Part shown: positions 49,216-59,362 of the stretch, in pieces
How positions within the stretch are numbered: the first letter of the stretch is position 1
How the letters are laid out: every line of letters begins with the position of its first letter
DNA from: Bradyrhizobium oligotrophicum S58
GTDB taxonomy: Bacteria > Pseudomonadota > Alphaproteobacteria > Rhizobiales > Xanthobacteraceae
NCBI RefSeq assembly: GCF_000344805.1
Contig: NC_020453.1
Coordinates: 6,233,001-6,297,000, forward strand
DNA: 64,000 nt
Direction of reading: 5' to 3'
Position numbers and translations under genes: made by a program
The notes under the pieces: generated by a model
The model's database searches: none
Seen by the model: only the letters and a program-made list of their open reading frames with translations
Told to the model about the DNA's origin: nothing

Positions 49216-50145
49216 ATGATTCCTGCTCCGTCCGACAGCCAGGTCGCCGCCGTTCGTGCCTTCAACCGCTTCTACACGAGGAAGCTCGGCGCGCTGGACC
49301 AGCATTTGCTCGACAGCCCCTTCTCGCTCGCAGAAGCGCGCGTGCTTTACGAGCTGGCGCAGTCCGACGCCATCTCGGCCAAGGAGATCGGTCTCTCGCT
49401 CGGGCTCGATGCCGGCTATCTCAGCCGCATCGTCCAGAGCTTCGACGAGAAGGGCCTGATCAGCCGCACGCCCTTGCCGTCGGATCGCAGGCAACAGCAG
49501 CTCAGCCTCACCGCAAAGGGGCGGCAGGCCTATGCCAGGCTCGACCGCAGCTCGCAGAAGGAGATCGCGGCCATGCTGGCGCCGCTCGCTTCGTCGGTCC
49601 GCGACCGGCTGGTCGGCGCCATGACGACCATCGAGACCACGCTGGAGCCGCAGCAGCCGCTGCGCTCTCCCGTGCTGCTGCGCAGCCATCGTCCCGGCGA
49701 CATCGGCTGGGTCGTCTCGCGGCACGGCGCCGTCTATGCCGAGGAATATGGCTGGGACATCTCGTTCGAGGCGCTGGTCGCCGAGATCGGCGCACAGTTC
49801 ATCAAGAGCTACGACCCTGCACGCGAGCATTGCTGGATCGCCGAGCTTACCGGCGAGCCGGTGGGCTCGATCTTCCTGGTGAAAGGCAGCGACGATGTCG
49901 CCAAGCTGCGGCTGCTGCTGGTCGAGAAGAAGGCGCGCGGGCTCGGCGTCGGCCGCGCACTGACCGAACAATGCATCCGCTTCGCCCGCGAGAAGAACTA
50001 CAACAAGCTCGTGCTGTGGACGCAGAGCATTCTCACCGCGGCGCGCGACATCTATGCCCGCGCCGGCTTTCGCAAGGTCGCGGAGGAGCCGCATGCGTCG
50101 TTCGGCGTCGAGCTGATGGGCGAGACCTGGGAGCTCGAGCTGTAG
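49216..50145 (+). CDS. MarR-type regulator fused to a GNAT acetyltransferase
   Basis: 309 residues. The N-terminal ~140 residues form a winged helix of the MarR family (LAEARVLYELAQSDAISAKE, LDAGYLSRIVQSFDEKGLIS, TPLPSDRRQQQLSLTAKGRQ). The C-terminal ~155 residues are a GNAT domain (LVEKKARGLGVGRALTEQCI, the acetyl-CoA pyrophosphate loop, then ILTAARDIYARAGFRKVAEE). The fusion occurs in many proteobacteria; the acetylated substrate is unknown. GAGGTG lies about 6 nt before the ATG at 49216, directly after the large dyad, which suggests autoregulation. Confidence 0.9.
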   Translation: MIPAPSDSQVAAVRAFNRFYTRKLGALDQHLLDSPFSLAEARVLYELAQSDAISAKEIGLSLGLDAGYLSRIVQSFDEKGLISRTPLPSDRRQQQLSLTAKGRQAYARLDRSSQKEIAAMLAPLASSVRDRLVGAMTTIETTLEPQQPLRSPVLLRSHRPGDIGWVVSRHGAVYAEEYGWDISFEALVAEIGAQFIKSYDPAREHCWIAELTGEPVGSIFLVKGSDDVAKLRLLLVEKKARGLGVGRALTEQCIRFAREKNYNKLVLWTQSILTAARDIYARAGFRKVAEEPHASFGVELMGETWELEL

Positions 50146-50274
50146 CGCGCGCAGGCCGGCGACATGGTCTCAACCGGCAGTAGGCAGAGCTCGACTGTGC
50201 AACACGCTCACCGCCTCGATTGCGGAGTTCCCGCGCTTCGGTAGGATCCCGCGGAAACAGAGCGGAGGTCGCCA

Positions 50275-50697
50275 GTGATCAGTTTGACGTGTCGATCGAA
50301 GCTAGCCGTGTGTCTTGCGCTTGCGGGCGCCGTGGGGATGGACGGCATGGCGGCGCACGCTGCGCCCAAGGGGCGCGCGACGGTCGCGATCACGCGCACG
50401 AACGACTTCCTCTATCTGGCGGCGCCTGCGGCGATCGAGATCAACGGCGCCAAGGTGGCGAGCCTCGGACGCGGCGAGAGCTACAGCGGTCCGATCACGC
50501 CCGGCGCCACGACGATCACCGTTTCGACACGGTCGTCGCCGGGTTCGTCGAACATTCGTTTCACCGCGCTGCCCGGCAAGACCTATCGGATGGTCGTGGG
50601 TCCGCGTGGCAAGAATTTCGCGGCCAGCATGGTCGGCGGCCTCATCGGCGCAGCCATTGAAGGCGGCGGCGCCTTCGAGATCGTTCCGACGAAATGA
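50275..50697 (+). CDS. Exported DUF2846-like protein
   Basis: 140 residues starting with GTG at 50275; GGAGG lies 6 nt ahead. A signal peptide ends near MAAHAAPKG. The mature part is beta-rich, with AAPAAIEINGAKVASLGRGE and YSGPITPGATTITVSTRS, a DUF2846-like immunoglobulin fold. A hydrophobic glycine-rich segment (VGGLIGAAIEGGGAF) lies near the C-terminus. Function unknown. It is monocistronic and convergent with moaB. Confidence 0.75.
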   Translation: MISLTCRSKLAVCLALAGAVGMDGMAAHAAPKGRATVAITRTNDFLYLAAPAAIEINGAKVASLGRGESYSGPITPGATTITVSTRSSPGSSNIRFTALPGKTYRMVVGPRGKNFAASMVGGLIGAAIEGGGAFEIVPTK

Positions 50698-50713
50698 GGC
50701 GTGCAAAGCCGTG

Positions 50714-51274
50714 CTACGCCGTCGCGCCCTGGGCCTTGGGCCGGCGCAGATGCTCGTCCAGCCGCGGCATGATCTCGACGAAGTTACACGGCCGCGTGCG
50801 GTAGTCGAGCTGGGCGGCGAGGATGCCGTCCCAGCCGTCGCGGCAGGCGCCGGGCGAGCCCGGCAGGCAGAAGATGTAGGTCGCGCCGGCGACGCCGGCG
50901 GTCGCCCGGCTCTGGATCGTCGACGTGCCGATCTTGGCATGGCTCAGCATATGGAAGGCGATCGAGAAGCCGTCCATGCGCTTTTCGAACAGCGGCTCGA
51001 TCGCTTCCGGCGTGACGTCGCGGCCGGTGAAGCCAGTGCCGCCGGTGGTGATCACGACGTCCACGCCGGGATCGGCGATCCATGACCGCACCACCGCGCG
51101 GATCTTGTCGACGTCGTCGGTGACGATCTCGCGCTTGGCGAGCTTGTGGCCGGCAGCTGTCAGGCGGTCGCTCAGCGTCGTCCCCGACTTGTCGTCGGCG
51201 AGCGCGCGCGTGTCGGACACCGTCAGCACGGCAATGTTGAGGGGAATGAAGCTCTTGCTCTCGTCGATCGCCAT
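50714..51274 (-). CDS. moaB: Molybdenum cofactor biosynthesis protein B
   Basis: 186-residue MoaB/Mog-type adenylyltransferase fold acting on molybdopterin. Signatures are VLTVSDTRALADDKSGTTLS, DVVITTGGTGFTGRDVTPEA and IFCLPGSPGACRDGWDGIL. ATG at 51274 is 8 nt after GGAG. It starts 11 nt after the metallopeptidase gene stop on the same strand, so they are probably one operon although the functions look unrelated. Confidence 0.9.
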   Translation of the reverse strand: MAIDESKSFIPLNIAVLTVSDTRALADDKSGTTLSDRLTAAGHKLAKREIVTDDVDKIRAVVRSWIADPGVDVVITTGGTGFTGRDVTPEAIEPLFEKRMDGFSIAFHMLSHAKIGTSTIQSRATAGVAGATYIFCLPGSPGACRDGWDGILAAQLDYRTRPCNFVEIMPRLDEHLRRPKAQGATA

Positions 51275-51285
51275 CACGCGTCTCC

Positions 51286-52206
51286 TTACAGCGAATTGGC
51301 GCCGAACGTATTGCAGGCCTGCACCGTGCCCTGCTGATAGCCGACCATGAACCAGCGCTTGCGCTGCGCGGCCGAGCCATGCGTGAACGAATCCGGCACC
51401 ACGCGTCCCGTGGCCTGGCGCTGCAGGGTGTCGTCGCCGATCGCGGAAGCGGTCGTCAGCGCGGAGTCGATGTCGCCCTCCTCCAGGAAGCCCGGACGCT
51501 TCTTGGCCTCGCGATTGACCCAGACGCCGGACAGGCAGTCGGCCTGCAGCTCGACCTTCACCTGCAGCGCATTGGCCTCGGCCTTGCTGCCCGACTGCTG
51601 CTGCAGCCGCGTCACGCGCGGCAGGATGCCGAGCAGGTTCTGGATGTGGTGTCCGGCCTCATGCGCGATGATGTAGGCCGCCGTGAACTTGCAGGCGCTG
51701 CCCGAGCAGCCGCGGAAGCGCGTCTCGACCTCGCGGAAGAAGCTGGTGTCGAGGAAGATCTGCCGGTCCGGCGGACAATAGAACGGCCCCATCGCCGACT
51801 GCGCCATGCCGCAGCGGCCGCCATTGGTGCTGTTGCGGAACAACACGATCTTCGGTCCCGTATAGCTCTGGCCGCTGGCCTGGAAGATCTCGCTCCAGCG
51901 ATCGTCGATCTCGCCGAGCACGCCTGAGATCATGTCGCCCATTTCGTCCTTGGGCGCGCCGGACTTACCGGGCGAGCGCCGGTCGGCCTGCTGGGTCGGA
52001 GCACCGCCATGGTTGAGCATCTCGGCGCCGCCGATCAGGATGCGCGGATCGATGCCGAAGGCGTAGCCGATCAGGCCGAGCACGATGATGGTGCCGATGC
52101 CGAGCCCGCCGCCGCCGATCGGCAGACCCATACCGCCCCCCATCCCGCCGCCATCGTCGCGACGGTCGTCGATGTCGTCGCTGCGACGGAAATCATCGTA
52201 ACGCAT
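51286..52206 (-). CDS. YpfJ-type neutral zinc metallopeptidase
   Basis: 306 residues. A charged, Gly-rich N-terminus (DDRRDDGGGMGGGMGLPIGG) precedes a membrane helix (GTIIVLGLIGYAFG). The protease part has FTAAYIIAHEAGHHIQNLLG, the HExxH zinc motif, plus ELQADCLSGVWVNREAKKR with the third ligand Glu. It ends VQACNTFGANSL, as in the family. Substrate unknown. It is upstream of moaB on the same strand and divergent from ccrM. Confidence 0.9.
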   Translation of the reverse strand: MRYDDFRRSDDIDDRRDDGGGMGGGMGLPIGGGGLGIGTIIVLGLIGYAFGIDPRILIGGAEMLNHGGAPTQQADRRSPGKSGAPKDEMGDMISGVLGEIDDRWSEIFQASGQSYTGPKIVLFRNSTNGGRCGMAQSAMGPFYCPPDRQIFLDTSFFREVETRFRGCSGSACKFTAAYIIAHEAGHHIQNLLGILPRVTRLQQQSGSKAEANALQVKVELQADCLSGVWVNREAKKRPGFLEEGDIDSALTTASAIGDDTLQRQATGRVVPDSFTHGSAAQRKRWFMVGYQQGTVQACNTFGANSL

Positions 52207-53725
<1,519 letters not shown>

Positions 53726-53728
53726 CGC

Positions 53729-54778
53729 TTACGACCTCTGGCGTCCCTGTCCCGAATAGCGGGCCAGCAGGTTCTCGACTTCATACTCCTCGTCATAGCG
53801 CGCGTCGTCGCGCGGCACGACCGAGACCTGCGACACACGCTGAGCCGGCTGCTCCCTGCGCCCGGCTGGTGCCGGGTAGAAGCTGTCCACGGCCGGCAGG
53901 TGCATGCGATCGAGCTCCGGTTCGGCGGGCCAGCGGGTCACGCGGCGCGCCGCGGCCGGCTCGATGCGAAGCTGCCGCTTGGCGCGGGCCCGCGCGAGCA
54001 GCACGCTGGTCGAGAAGCCCGCGATGGCGACAGCGCCCAGGAAGGCAAACAGCCGCGTCCGCGCCGGGTCATCAGCCGCCCCTGCGACCGACATCGTCGG
54101 CGCAGCGTCAGCCGGGGTCGGCGACGTCGCAACGGGCGCGGTGGTCTCGGTCGATGCAGCATCGCTCGACGCCGCAGCGAGCGTGTAGGACGAGGACCGC
54201 GGCGCCGGCGCGGGCTGCGCCTGAAGCGTGCCGGATGAATCCGGCCAACGCGTCGCAACAGCAGAATCACTTGCGGTCGCCTCGACTGCTTCGGCCGCCG
54301 GTGCGGCCGGCGCGGCGCTCATGGGCGCAAGCGATGCGGGAGCAGCCGGGACCGACGGCGCAGCGGCTGTCGGAAATGCGGCAACAGGCGGGAAGACGGC
54401 CGACGGTCGAACGGCCGCGGTCGGCGTCGACGACGCCACCTTCATCTCATCGCCGACCTGGTTTGGTGACGATTGAATTTCCGCACGCGCATCGGCCGCG
54501 TTCGACGACAGCGTCGTGCGATCCCGATGCGATGCCAATTTTCGCGTAACGAGAGACGCGCCCTGAGCGGCGCGGTCGTCGTCGCGAAGATACCAGCACT
54601 GCTTCTTGGTCGCGCGATCGACGCGATAGAACCAATGCTTCCCCGCCGGCGTCCCCGCAGGCTTTGCCAGGCATTCGTCAGCAGCCGATGCCGGTTCAGA
54701 TTCGATTGTCACCGCAGCCGCTCCCGCCAGCATGGCGACAGCCACATACGGCAACAAACTCACCGTTCGATTCGTCAT
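53729..54778 (-). CDS. Exported/membrane Pro-Ala-rich hypothetical protein
   Basis: 349 residues. A signal peptide (SLLPYVAVAMLAGAAAVTIE) is followed by CLAKPAGTPAGKHWFYRVDR, ATKKQCWYLRD, a short Cys-containing module seen in many Bradyrhizobium surface proteins. Then comes a ~170-residue Ala/Pro/Ser-rich linker, one membrane helix (~243-263, LFAFLGAVAIAGFSTSVLLA) and a cytoplasmic tail ending NLLARYSGQGRQRS. Function unknown. The module may bind a ligand in the periplasm. Convergent with ccrM. Confidence 0.75.
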   Translation of the reverse strand: MTNRTVSLLPYVAVAMLAGAAAVTIESEPASAADECLAKPAGTPAGKHWFYRVDRATKKQCWYLRDDDRAAQGASLVTRKLASHRDRTTLSSNAADARAEIQSSPNQVGDEMKVASSTPTAAVRPSAVFPPVAAFPTAAAPSVPAAPASLAPMSAAPAAPAAEAVEATASDSAVATRWPDSSGTLQAQPAPAPRSSSYTLAAASSDAASTETTAPVATSPTPADAAPTMSVAGAADDPARTRLFAFLGAVAIAGFSTSVLLARARAKRQLRIEPAAARRVTRWPAEPELDRMHLPAVDSFYPAPAGRREQPAQRVSQVSVVPRDDARYDEEYEVENLLARYSGQGRQRS

Positions 54779-55071
54779 CAGACCTCCGACGATTCAACGC
54801 GCCCCCGATGCGCCGTTTCGACGATCACTTCGTTCGGAATAAGGCTGCCGAGGTTCCATTTGTCGAAACAATGTTAGAACAGCGGTGTCCTTTGGATGGC
54901 TTCTAATTTTTTCGGGCTGTTTTGTCGCAGCAACAGCTGGAATACGCGCTGATGTGGCCACTCATGCGCCTCGTCTCTGACGCGACAACACGCGGATGTG
55001 AGCAAGCAGACGGTGGAAAATTATGCATGCCAATCACCGCAATGAGCGCAGTGATGCTCTTGCATATCGAA

Positions 55072-57615
55072 TCACTTCATCTTCGACAGCGCCTTCTCGA
55101 CCAGCTCGCGCGTGTACGGCTTCTGAATCACGGGCGCAGCGGATAACTCGGTGGGAATCGGCGCGCGCTCGCCGTAGCCGGTGGCGAACATGAAGGGCAC
55201 GCCGAGCTCCTTCAACCTGTGTCCTACAGGAAGGCTGCTCTCCGCGCCGAGGTTGATATCGAGCAATGCGAAGCTGGGAATCGCGCGCTCGATCGACTTC
55301 AGCGCCTGATTGACTGACGCTGCCGTGTCGATGTGCCGCGCGCCGAGCTCGAGCAGGATCACTTCGGCGCCCATCGCGATGATCAGATTGTCCTCGACGA
55401 TCAGCACCGTGCCGGAGAGACGCGGAGCCTGCTCCTCCTTGGACGAAAGGCGCGACGGCGCCCCCGCCATCGCCGGCACCACCTGCACGAAATTGGCGGG
55501 AATCGTGAAACGCGCCTGAACGCCGAGCAGGTCGAAGCGGATTTCGGCGTCGCCCTTAAGATCGAACGGCACCGAGCGCTCGATGATCGTGGTGCCGAAG
55601 CCGCGGCGCGACGGCGGCTGCACCGGCGGGCCGCCGCTCTCCTTCCAGTCGATGACGAGGCTTGCGCCGGGATCGAGCCGCCACATTACCTGGACCTGCC
55701 CGGTGGAGTCGGCGAGCGCGCCGTATTTCGCTGAGTTGGTCATCATCTCGTGCACGACGAGCGCGAGCGTCGCAAACGCCTTGGGGTCGAGCGCGACGTC
55801 GGGACCTTCCATGCGCACCCGCGCGGCCCGCGAGCCGAGATAGGCGCCCGCCTCCGACTCCAGCAGATGGCGCAACGCGACAGGTGCCCAATTCAAATTG
55901 GTGATCTGGTCGTGCGCGCGCGCCAGCGCCTGGATGCGACCACCAAGCACGGTTGCGAACTCCTCGATCGAGGTCGCCGTGTCCTTGCTCTGCGTGACCA
56001 GGCCGCGCACGAGGCTGAGGATGTTGCGGACGCGATGATTGAGCTCGGCGATCATGAGCTCCTGCCGCTCCTGCGCGCCGCGGCGCTCGCGCGCGGCGAG
56101 CTCCGCCAGTTGCAGGATCACTTCGAGCAGCGTCACACGCAGGCTCTCCGCGATGCGCAGATCCGCCGTCGTCCACGGTTTCGATTGGCCGGCGACCGTC
56201 TGCTGCCACAGCTCGAAGCTCTTGCGCGGCGTCAGCCGTGAGCCGAGCGGGCCCTCGGAATAGGTCTTGTTGGGATCACCGGCCCAATTGACCGAGCGCA
56301 GCACCTCGCGACGGAAGAAGATCAGGCAGTCGCGCGGCGTGCGCGAGATCGGAATGGCGAGAAAGCCTGCGGCGCGATCGCGGAACGATTCACCGGCAGC
56401 ATAGACCTTGGCAATCTCGGCGCTGGCGCAGATGCGCCCCGGCGAGGTCCGGTTGATGAAGCTGATCAGGTCCTGGACTTCCTCCTCGGTCGGCGTCTCC
56501 CCGTCGAGCGTGATCTCCTCGTCCGACCACACGGCGATGCCGTCGCACGCAATCATCTGCCGATAATCGGCGACGAAGCCGAGGATCGCGCGCTTGCTGT
56601 GCGCCTGCAACGCCGCGCGCTCGATCAGACGCTCCTGGATCTGATGCGCACGCGTCTCATAGGCGACATCGGTCTCGCGCTCGCGCGCCTCGAGCAGCCA
56701 GGAGTACATCTGGCCGAACAGCTCGGCGGCCGTGCGCTTCTCGAACGAGAGATGATGAGGCGCATAATGGTGGCAGGCGAACAGGCCCCACAGTTTGCCG
56801 TCGCGCAGGATCGAGACCGACATCGACGCGGCCACGCCCATGTTGCGGAGATATTCGATGTGAATGGGCGAGACCGCGCGCAGTACGCTCATCGACAGGT
56901 CCAGCAGCCCGGCATTGTGCGCAGGCGTCGACATCAGCTCGGCCGGCGCGGCGTTGATATCGGCGATGATGCGCAGCCAGTTACGCTGGTAGAGCTGGCG
57001 CGCCTGCCTGGGGATATCGGACGCCGGGTAGTGCAGCCCGAGGAACGGCTCCAGGCCTGAGCCCGCGACCTCCGCAATCACCTCGCCAGACCCATCGGGA
57101 TGGAAGCGATAGACCATCACACGATCGAAGCCGGTCAGCAGCTTGAGCTGGCGCGCCCCTTCCTGTGCGAGGTCGATCATGCCCGCCGTCTTGCGGATGC
57201 GGCCGAGCATCAGGCGAACCAGTTCGCCGGAATTGACGCCGGGCTCGATCAGGCTCGGCTCCGCCTCGACGATCAGATACGCGCCTGAAAAATGTATCGC
57301 CAGATCGAACAGCTGGCCACGGCCCTGAAGGTCGACGCCGAACACGCGCTCGACCGCATCCGGGCCGCTCAGATAATCGACCCGGGAGCGGATCGCCGTC
57401 GCCGCGGCCTCGGAGAGCACCGCTGTGATCGGCTGTTGCAGCAGCCAGCCGACGTCGCCGCCGAGATAGTCCGGCGCGTTCTCCGACGCCATGCAGATGG
57501 TGAAATCCGAGACCAGCGCAAGCAGAAATCCGAACGGCTGAACGCTGCCGGGAACATGAATCGGCTCGCGATCGCAATTGGTGAGATTGACGGGCTCGTT
57601 CATGGTCATGCGCAT
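55072..57615 (-). CDS. Bacteriophytochrome-HWE histidine kinase-response regulator
   Basis: 847 residues. Cys in NLTNCDREPIHVPGSVQPFG (about residue 14) is the biliverdin attachment site. A PAS-GAF-PHY sensory core follows, with the chromophore motif GLHYPASDIPRQARQLY and LWGLFACHHYAPHHLSFEKR. The kinase H-box is LMIAELNHRVRNILSLVRGL (about 525) in HWE style, then ATP-binding segments, and a C-terminal receiver (about 735 on) with LIVEDN, phospho-acceptor FALLDINLG and VIQKPYT. It senses red/far-red light. It overlaps the heme oxygenase stop codon and lies downstream on the same strand. Starts at 57615 and 57603 are both possible; neither has a clear ribosome-binding site. Confidence 0.93.
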   Translation of the reverse strand: MRMTMNEPVNLTNCDREPIHVPGSVQPFGFLLALVSDFTICMASENAPDYLGGDVGWLLQQPITAVLSEAAATAIRSRVDYLSGPDAVERVFGVDLQGRGQLFDLAIHFSGAYLIVEAEPSLIEPGVNSGELVRLMLGRIRKTAGMIDLAQEGARQLKLLTGFDRVMVYRFHPDGSGEVIAEVAGSGLEPFLGLHYPASDIPRQARQLYQRNWLRIIADINAAPAELMSTPAHNAGLLDLSMSVLRAVSPIHIEYLRNMGVAASMSVSILRDGKLWGLFACHHYAPHHLSFEKRTAAELFGQMYSWLLEARERETDVAYETRAHQIQERLIERAALQAHSKRAILGFVADYRQMIACDGIAVWSDEEITLDGETPTEEEVQDLISFINRTSPGRICASAEIAKVYAAGESFRDRAAGFLAIPISRTPRDCLIFFRREVLRSVNWAGDPNKTYSEGPLGSRLTPRKSFELWQQTVAGQSKPWTTADLRIAESLRVTLLEVILQLAELAARERRGAQERQELMIAELNHRVRNILSLVRGLVTQSKDTATSIEEFATVLGGRIQALARAHDQITNLNWAPVALRHLLESEAGAYLGSRAARVRMEGPDVALDPKAFATLALVVHEMMTNSAKYGALADSTGQVQVMWRLDPGASLVIDWKESGGPPVQPPSRRGFGTTIIERSVPFDLKGDAEIRFDLLGVQARFTIPANFVQVVPAMAGAPSRLSSKEEQAPRLSGTVLIVEDNLIIAMGAEVILLELGARHIDTAASVNQALKSIERAIPSFALLDINLGAESSLPVGHRLKELGVPFMFATGYGERAPIPTELSAAPVIQKPYTRELVEKALSKMK

Positions 57616-58199
57616 GCCACCGCTTGAGCAAACACCGCGAACGCCTCACGCGCACTCTCGATCATCCGGACTTCATCGTCCGGCGTCGCCGGCTCACGTG
57701 AGAGCTGCGACAAGAAGCTGTGCCAGAGCCCGACGCCCGCGCCGTGACCAAGGTAGCGGATGGCTCGCCGCACTTTCGGATCGGCCGAGGCAGCGACGAC
57801 GCGCAACAGATAGGCCGCTCCCAGCCGCGAGCCTTCGAGGACATAGAGCGTGCCGAACACGAAGGCGCGGTCGGGACGCTGGACCGGCAGGCTCATCGGG
57901 ATTGCCACGCCGCCGAGATCTGCGAGGTCGGCCATGATCGCGGGGGAGCGCCGCCGCCGAGCCCAGTCGTCGAAACATGCGGCGACGCCGGCGTGCTCCA
58001 GCGCGGCCTCCAGCGGCAACAGCGCGGCGGCGCTGGCTTGAAGAAAGCGGCGGTAGTGCGCCGTCGTGGTGAGATCGAACTGACCGAGGCGCTCATCCAG
58101 CGCATGATGCGCGGCGGCGGTAGCCGCCTTCAATCGATGGCGAAGACCCTGAGTGCTGGGCGCGCGAGACGGATCATCGGAAACGGCAGCCAGCTGCAT
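57606..58199 (-). CDS. Biliverdin-producing heme oxygenase
   Basis: 197-residue helical heme oxygenase, which opens heme to biliverdin, iron and CO. The proximal His lies in TAAAHHALDERLGQFDLTT, and FVFGTLYVLEGSRLGAAYLL matches the distal-helix region of bacterial BphO-type enzymes. It supplies the chromophore of the phytochrome encoded immediately downstream; the two genes overlap by 10 nt, so translation is coupled. The ATG at 58199 is used; a TTG codon precedes it. Confidence 0.88.
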   Translation of the reverse strand: MQLAAVSDDPSRAPSTQGLRHRLKAATAAAHHALDERLGQFDLTTTAHYRRFLQASAAALLPLEAALEHAGVAACFDDWARRRRSPAIMADLADLGGVAIPMSLPVQRPDRAFVFGTLYVLEGSRLGAAYLLRVVAASADPKVRRAIRYLGHGAGVGLWHSFLSQLSREPATPDDEVRMIESAREAFAVFAQAVACA

Positions 58200-58389
58200 C
58201 AAAAGGGGCCTAGCAAAAGGAGAGCGGCCGCAGACGCGCGACGGCTGCAGTAAACGCCAATCGGCGTCCGTAGTTCCCTCCTCTCTGGCGCTATTTCTCT
58301 CAGGGATTATTCAAGGTCGGAATCACCTGCACCACCTCCAATCGCTTCGACCTGCCGCCGCCCTTGCTTTTGCACCCGTTCGCCCTTCG

Positions 58390-58812
58390 TCAAGTGGCAG
58401 CCGAGGGCGGACCGAGCGTAGATTCGATGAGGAGCGTGTCGCAGTACTCGACCCATTCCGCGATGCGTCCGTCGTCGAGCCGCAGCACGTTGCAGTAGTC
58501 GTTGTGATAGGCTTTGCCGTCATTCGTCGTGTTGCGGCCGTACGCCTGGACCACGACGTAGTCGCCCTCCGCGATCAGCCGGACAGGGATGGTCGTGATG
58601 CGGCCAAGCCGCGCCCGCAGCGGCGCAAACAGCTCCGCGAGGACGGCCTCCTTGCCGTCATAGCTGCGCGACCACGATCCGCTGCCCATGATGACGAAGC
58701 GAAAGTCGTCCGCGAGATGCGCCAGCAGCGGCTGCGCGTTGCTCTTGGCCAACTCGTCGAACACGTGCTGGACGATCTGCTTGTTGTGATGTCTCTTTGC
58801 GTCGGTCGTCAT
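58390..58812 (-). CDS. NTF2-like (SnoaL-type) protein 1
   Basis: 140 residues. HHNKQIVQHVFDELAKSNAQ, LLAHLADDFRFVIMGSGSWS and RLDDGRIAEWVEYCDTLLIE form the nuclear transport factor 2-like cone fold. It is a paralogue of the next gene; both have YNDYC / NDYCNV-type and EYCD segments. Function unknown; members bind small hydrophobic ligands or act as isomerases. AAAGGAG precedes the ATG at 58812, and it follows the paralogue by 32 nt, so they form an operon. Confidence 0.8.
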   Translation of the reverse strand: MTTDAKRHHNKQIVQHVFDELAKSNAQPLLAHLADDFRFVIMGSGSWSRSYDGKEAVLAELFAPLRARLGRITTIPVRLIAEGDYVVVQAYGRNTTNDGKAYHNDYCNVLRLDDGRIAEWVEYCDTLLIESTLGPPSAAT

Positions 58813-58844
58813 GGCACGCTCTCCTTTGCGCGACGATGGTCGCA

Positions 58845-59270
58845 TCAGCCGGCCTGCTTCAGCGCGGCTGGAAACGGCCCGAGCACCGCCTCCGTCAGCG
58901 CCGAATCGCAATATTCCCGGATCTCGACGATGCGCCCGTCGCGCAGCCGGTAGATCAGGCAGTAGTCGTTGTTGTAGGGCTGGCCCGCTTTCGTGCGCAT
59001 CTCGCCCTTGCCTTCGACCACGACATGGTCGTCATCGGCGATGAAGCGCAGCGGAATGGTGCGGCGTCCGTCCGCCAGAAGGCTGGCGAGATGACCGTAG
59101 AGATCGCGCAGCAGCGCCTCCTTGCCCCTGAACGTCTGCGACCATGAATATTGTCCGGTGACGACCATCCTGACGTCGTCGGCGATGGCCTCGACATAGG
59201 GTGTGCGGTCGCCGGCGGCGGCCTTGGCGAGCAGGTGCTGCATCAATTGCTTGTTGGCGGCGGCGGTCAT
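58845..59270 (-). CDS. NTF2-like (SnoaL-type) protein 2
   Basis: 141 residues, paralogous to the downstream NTF2-like gene (shared pattern YNNDYCLIYRLRDGRIVEI, EYCDSALTEAVLGP). The fold is the same; no catalytic residues can be named with confidence. The ATG at 59270 is used because AAGGAGACGCC precedes it and the longer open frame to 59411 enters the divergent LysR gene. Probably controlled by that LysR protein through the 92-bp intergenic region. Confidence 0.8.
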   Translation of the reverse strand: MTAAANKQLMQHLLAKAAAGDRTPYVEAIADDVRMVVTGQYSWSQTFRGKEALLRDLYGHLASLLADGRRTIPLRFIADDDHVVVEGKGEMRTKAGQPYNNDYCLIYRLRDGRIVEIREYCDSALTEAVLGPFPAALKQAG

Positions 59271-59326
59271 GGCGTCTCCTTGCGTGTGTGGGCGATGGCA
59301 CGACCATGCGGGATCCAGCCTCATTC

Positions 59327-59343
59327 TTCCAATCGATATGGAA
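59327..59343. promoter_or_regulatory. LysR-type operator candidate
   Basis: TTCCA-N7-TGGAA (59327-59343) is a 5-bp inverted repeat with an ATCGATA spacer, centred in the gap between divergent NTF2-like and LysR genes. This is the usual site for a LysR-family regulator controlling a neighbour and itself. Confidence 0.55.
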
Positions 59344-59362
59344 TATGGTATAAATTCACCCG

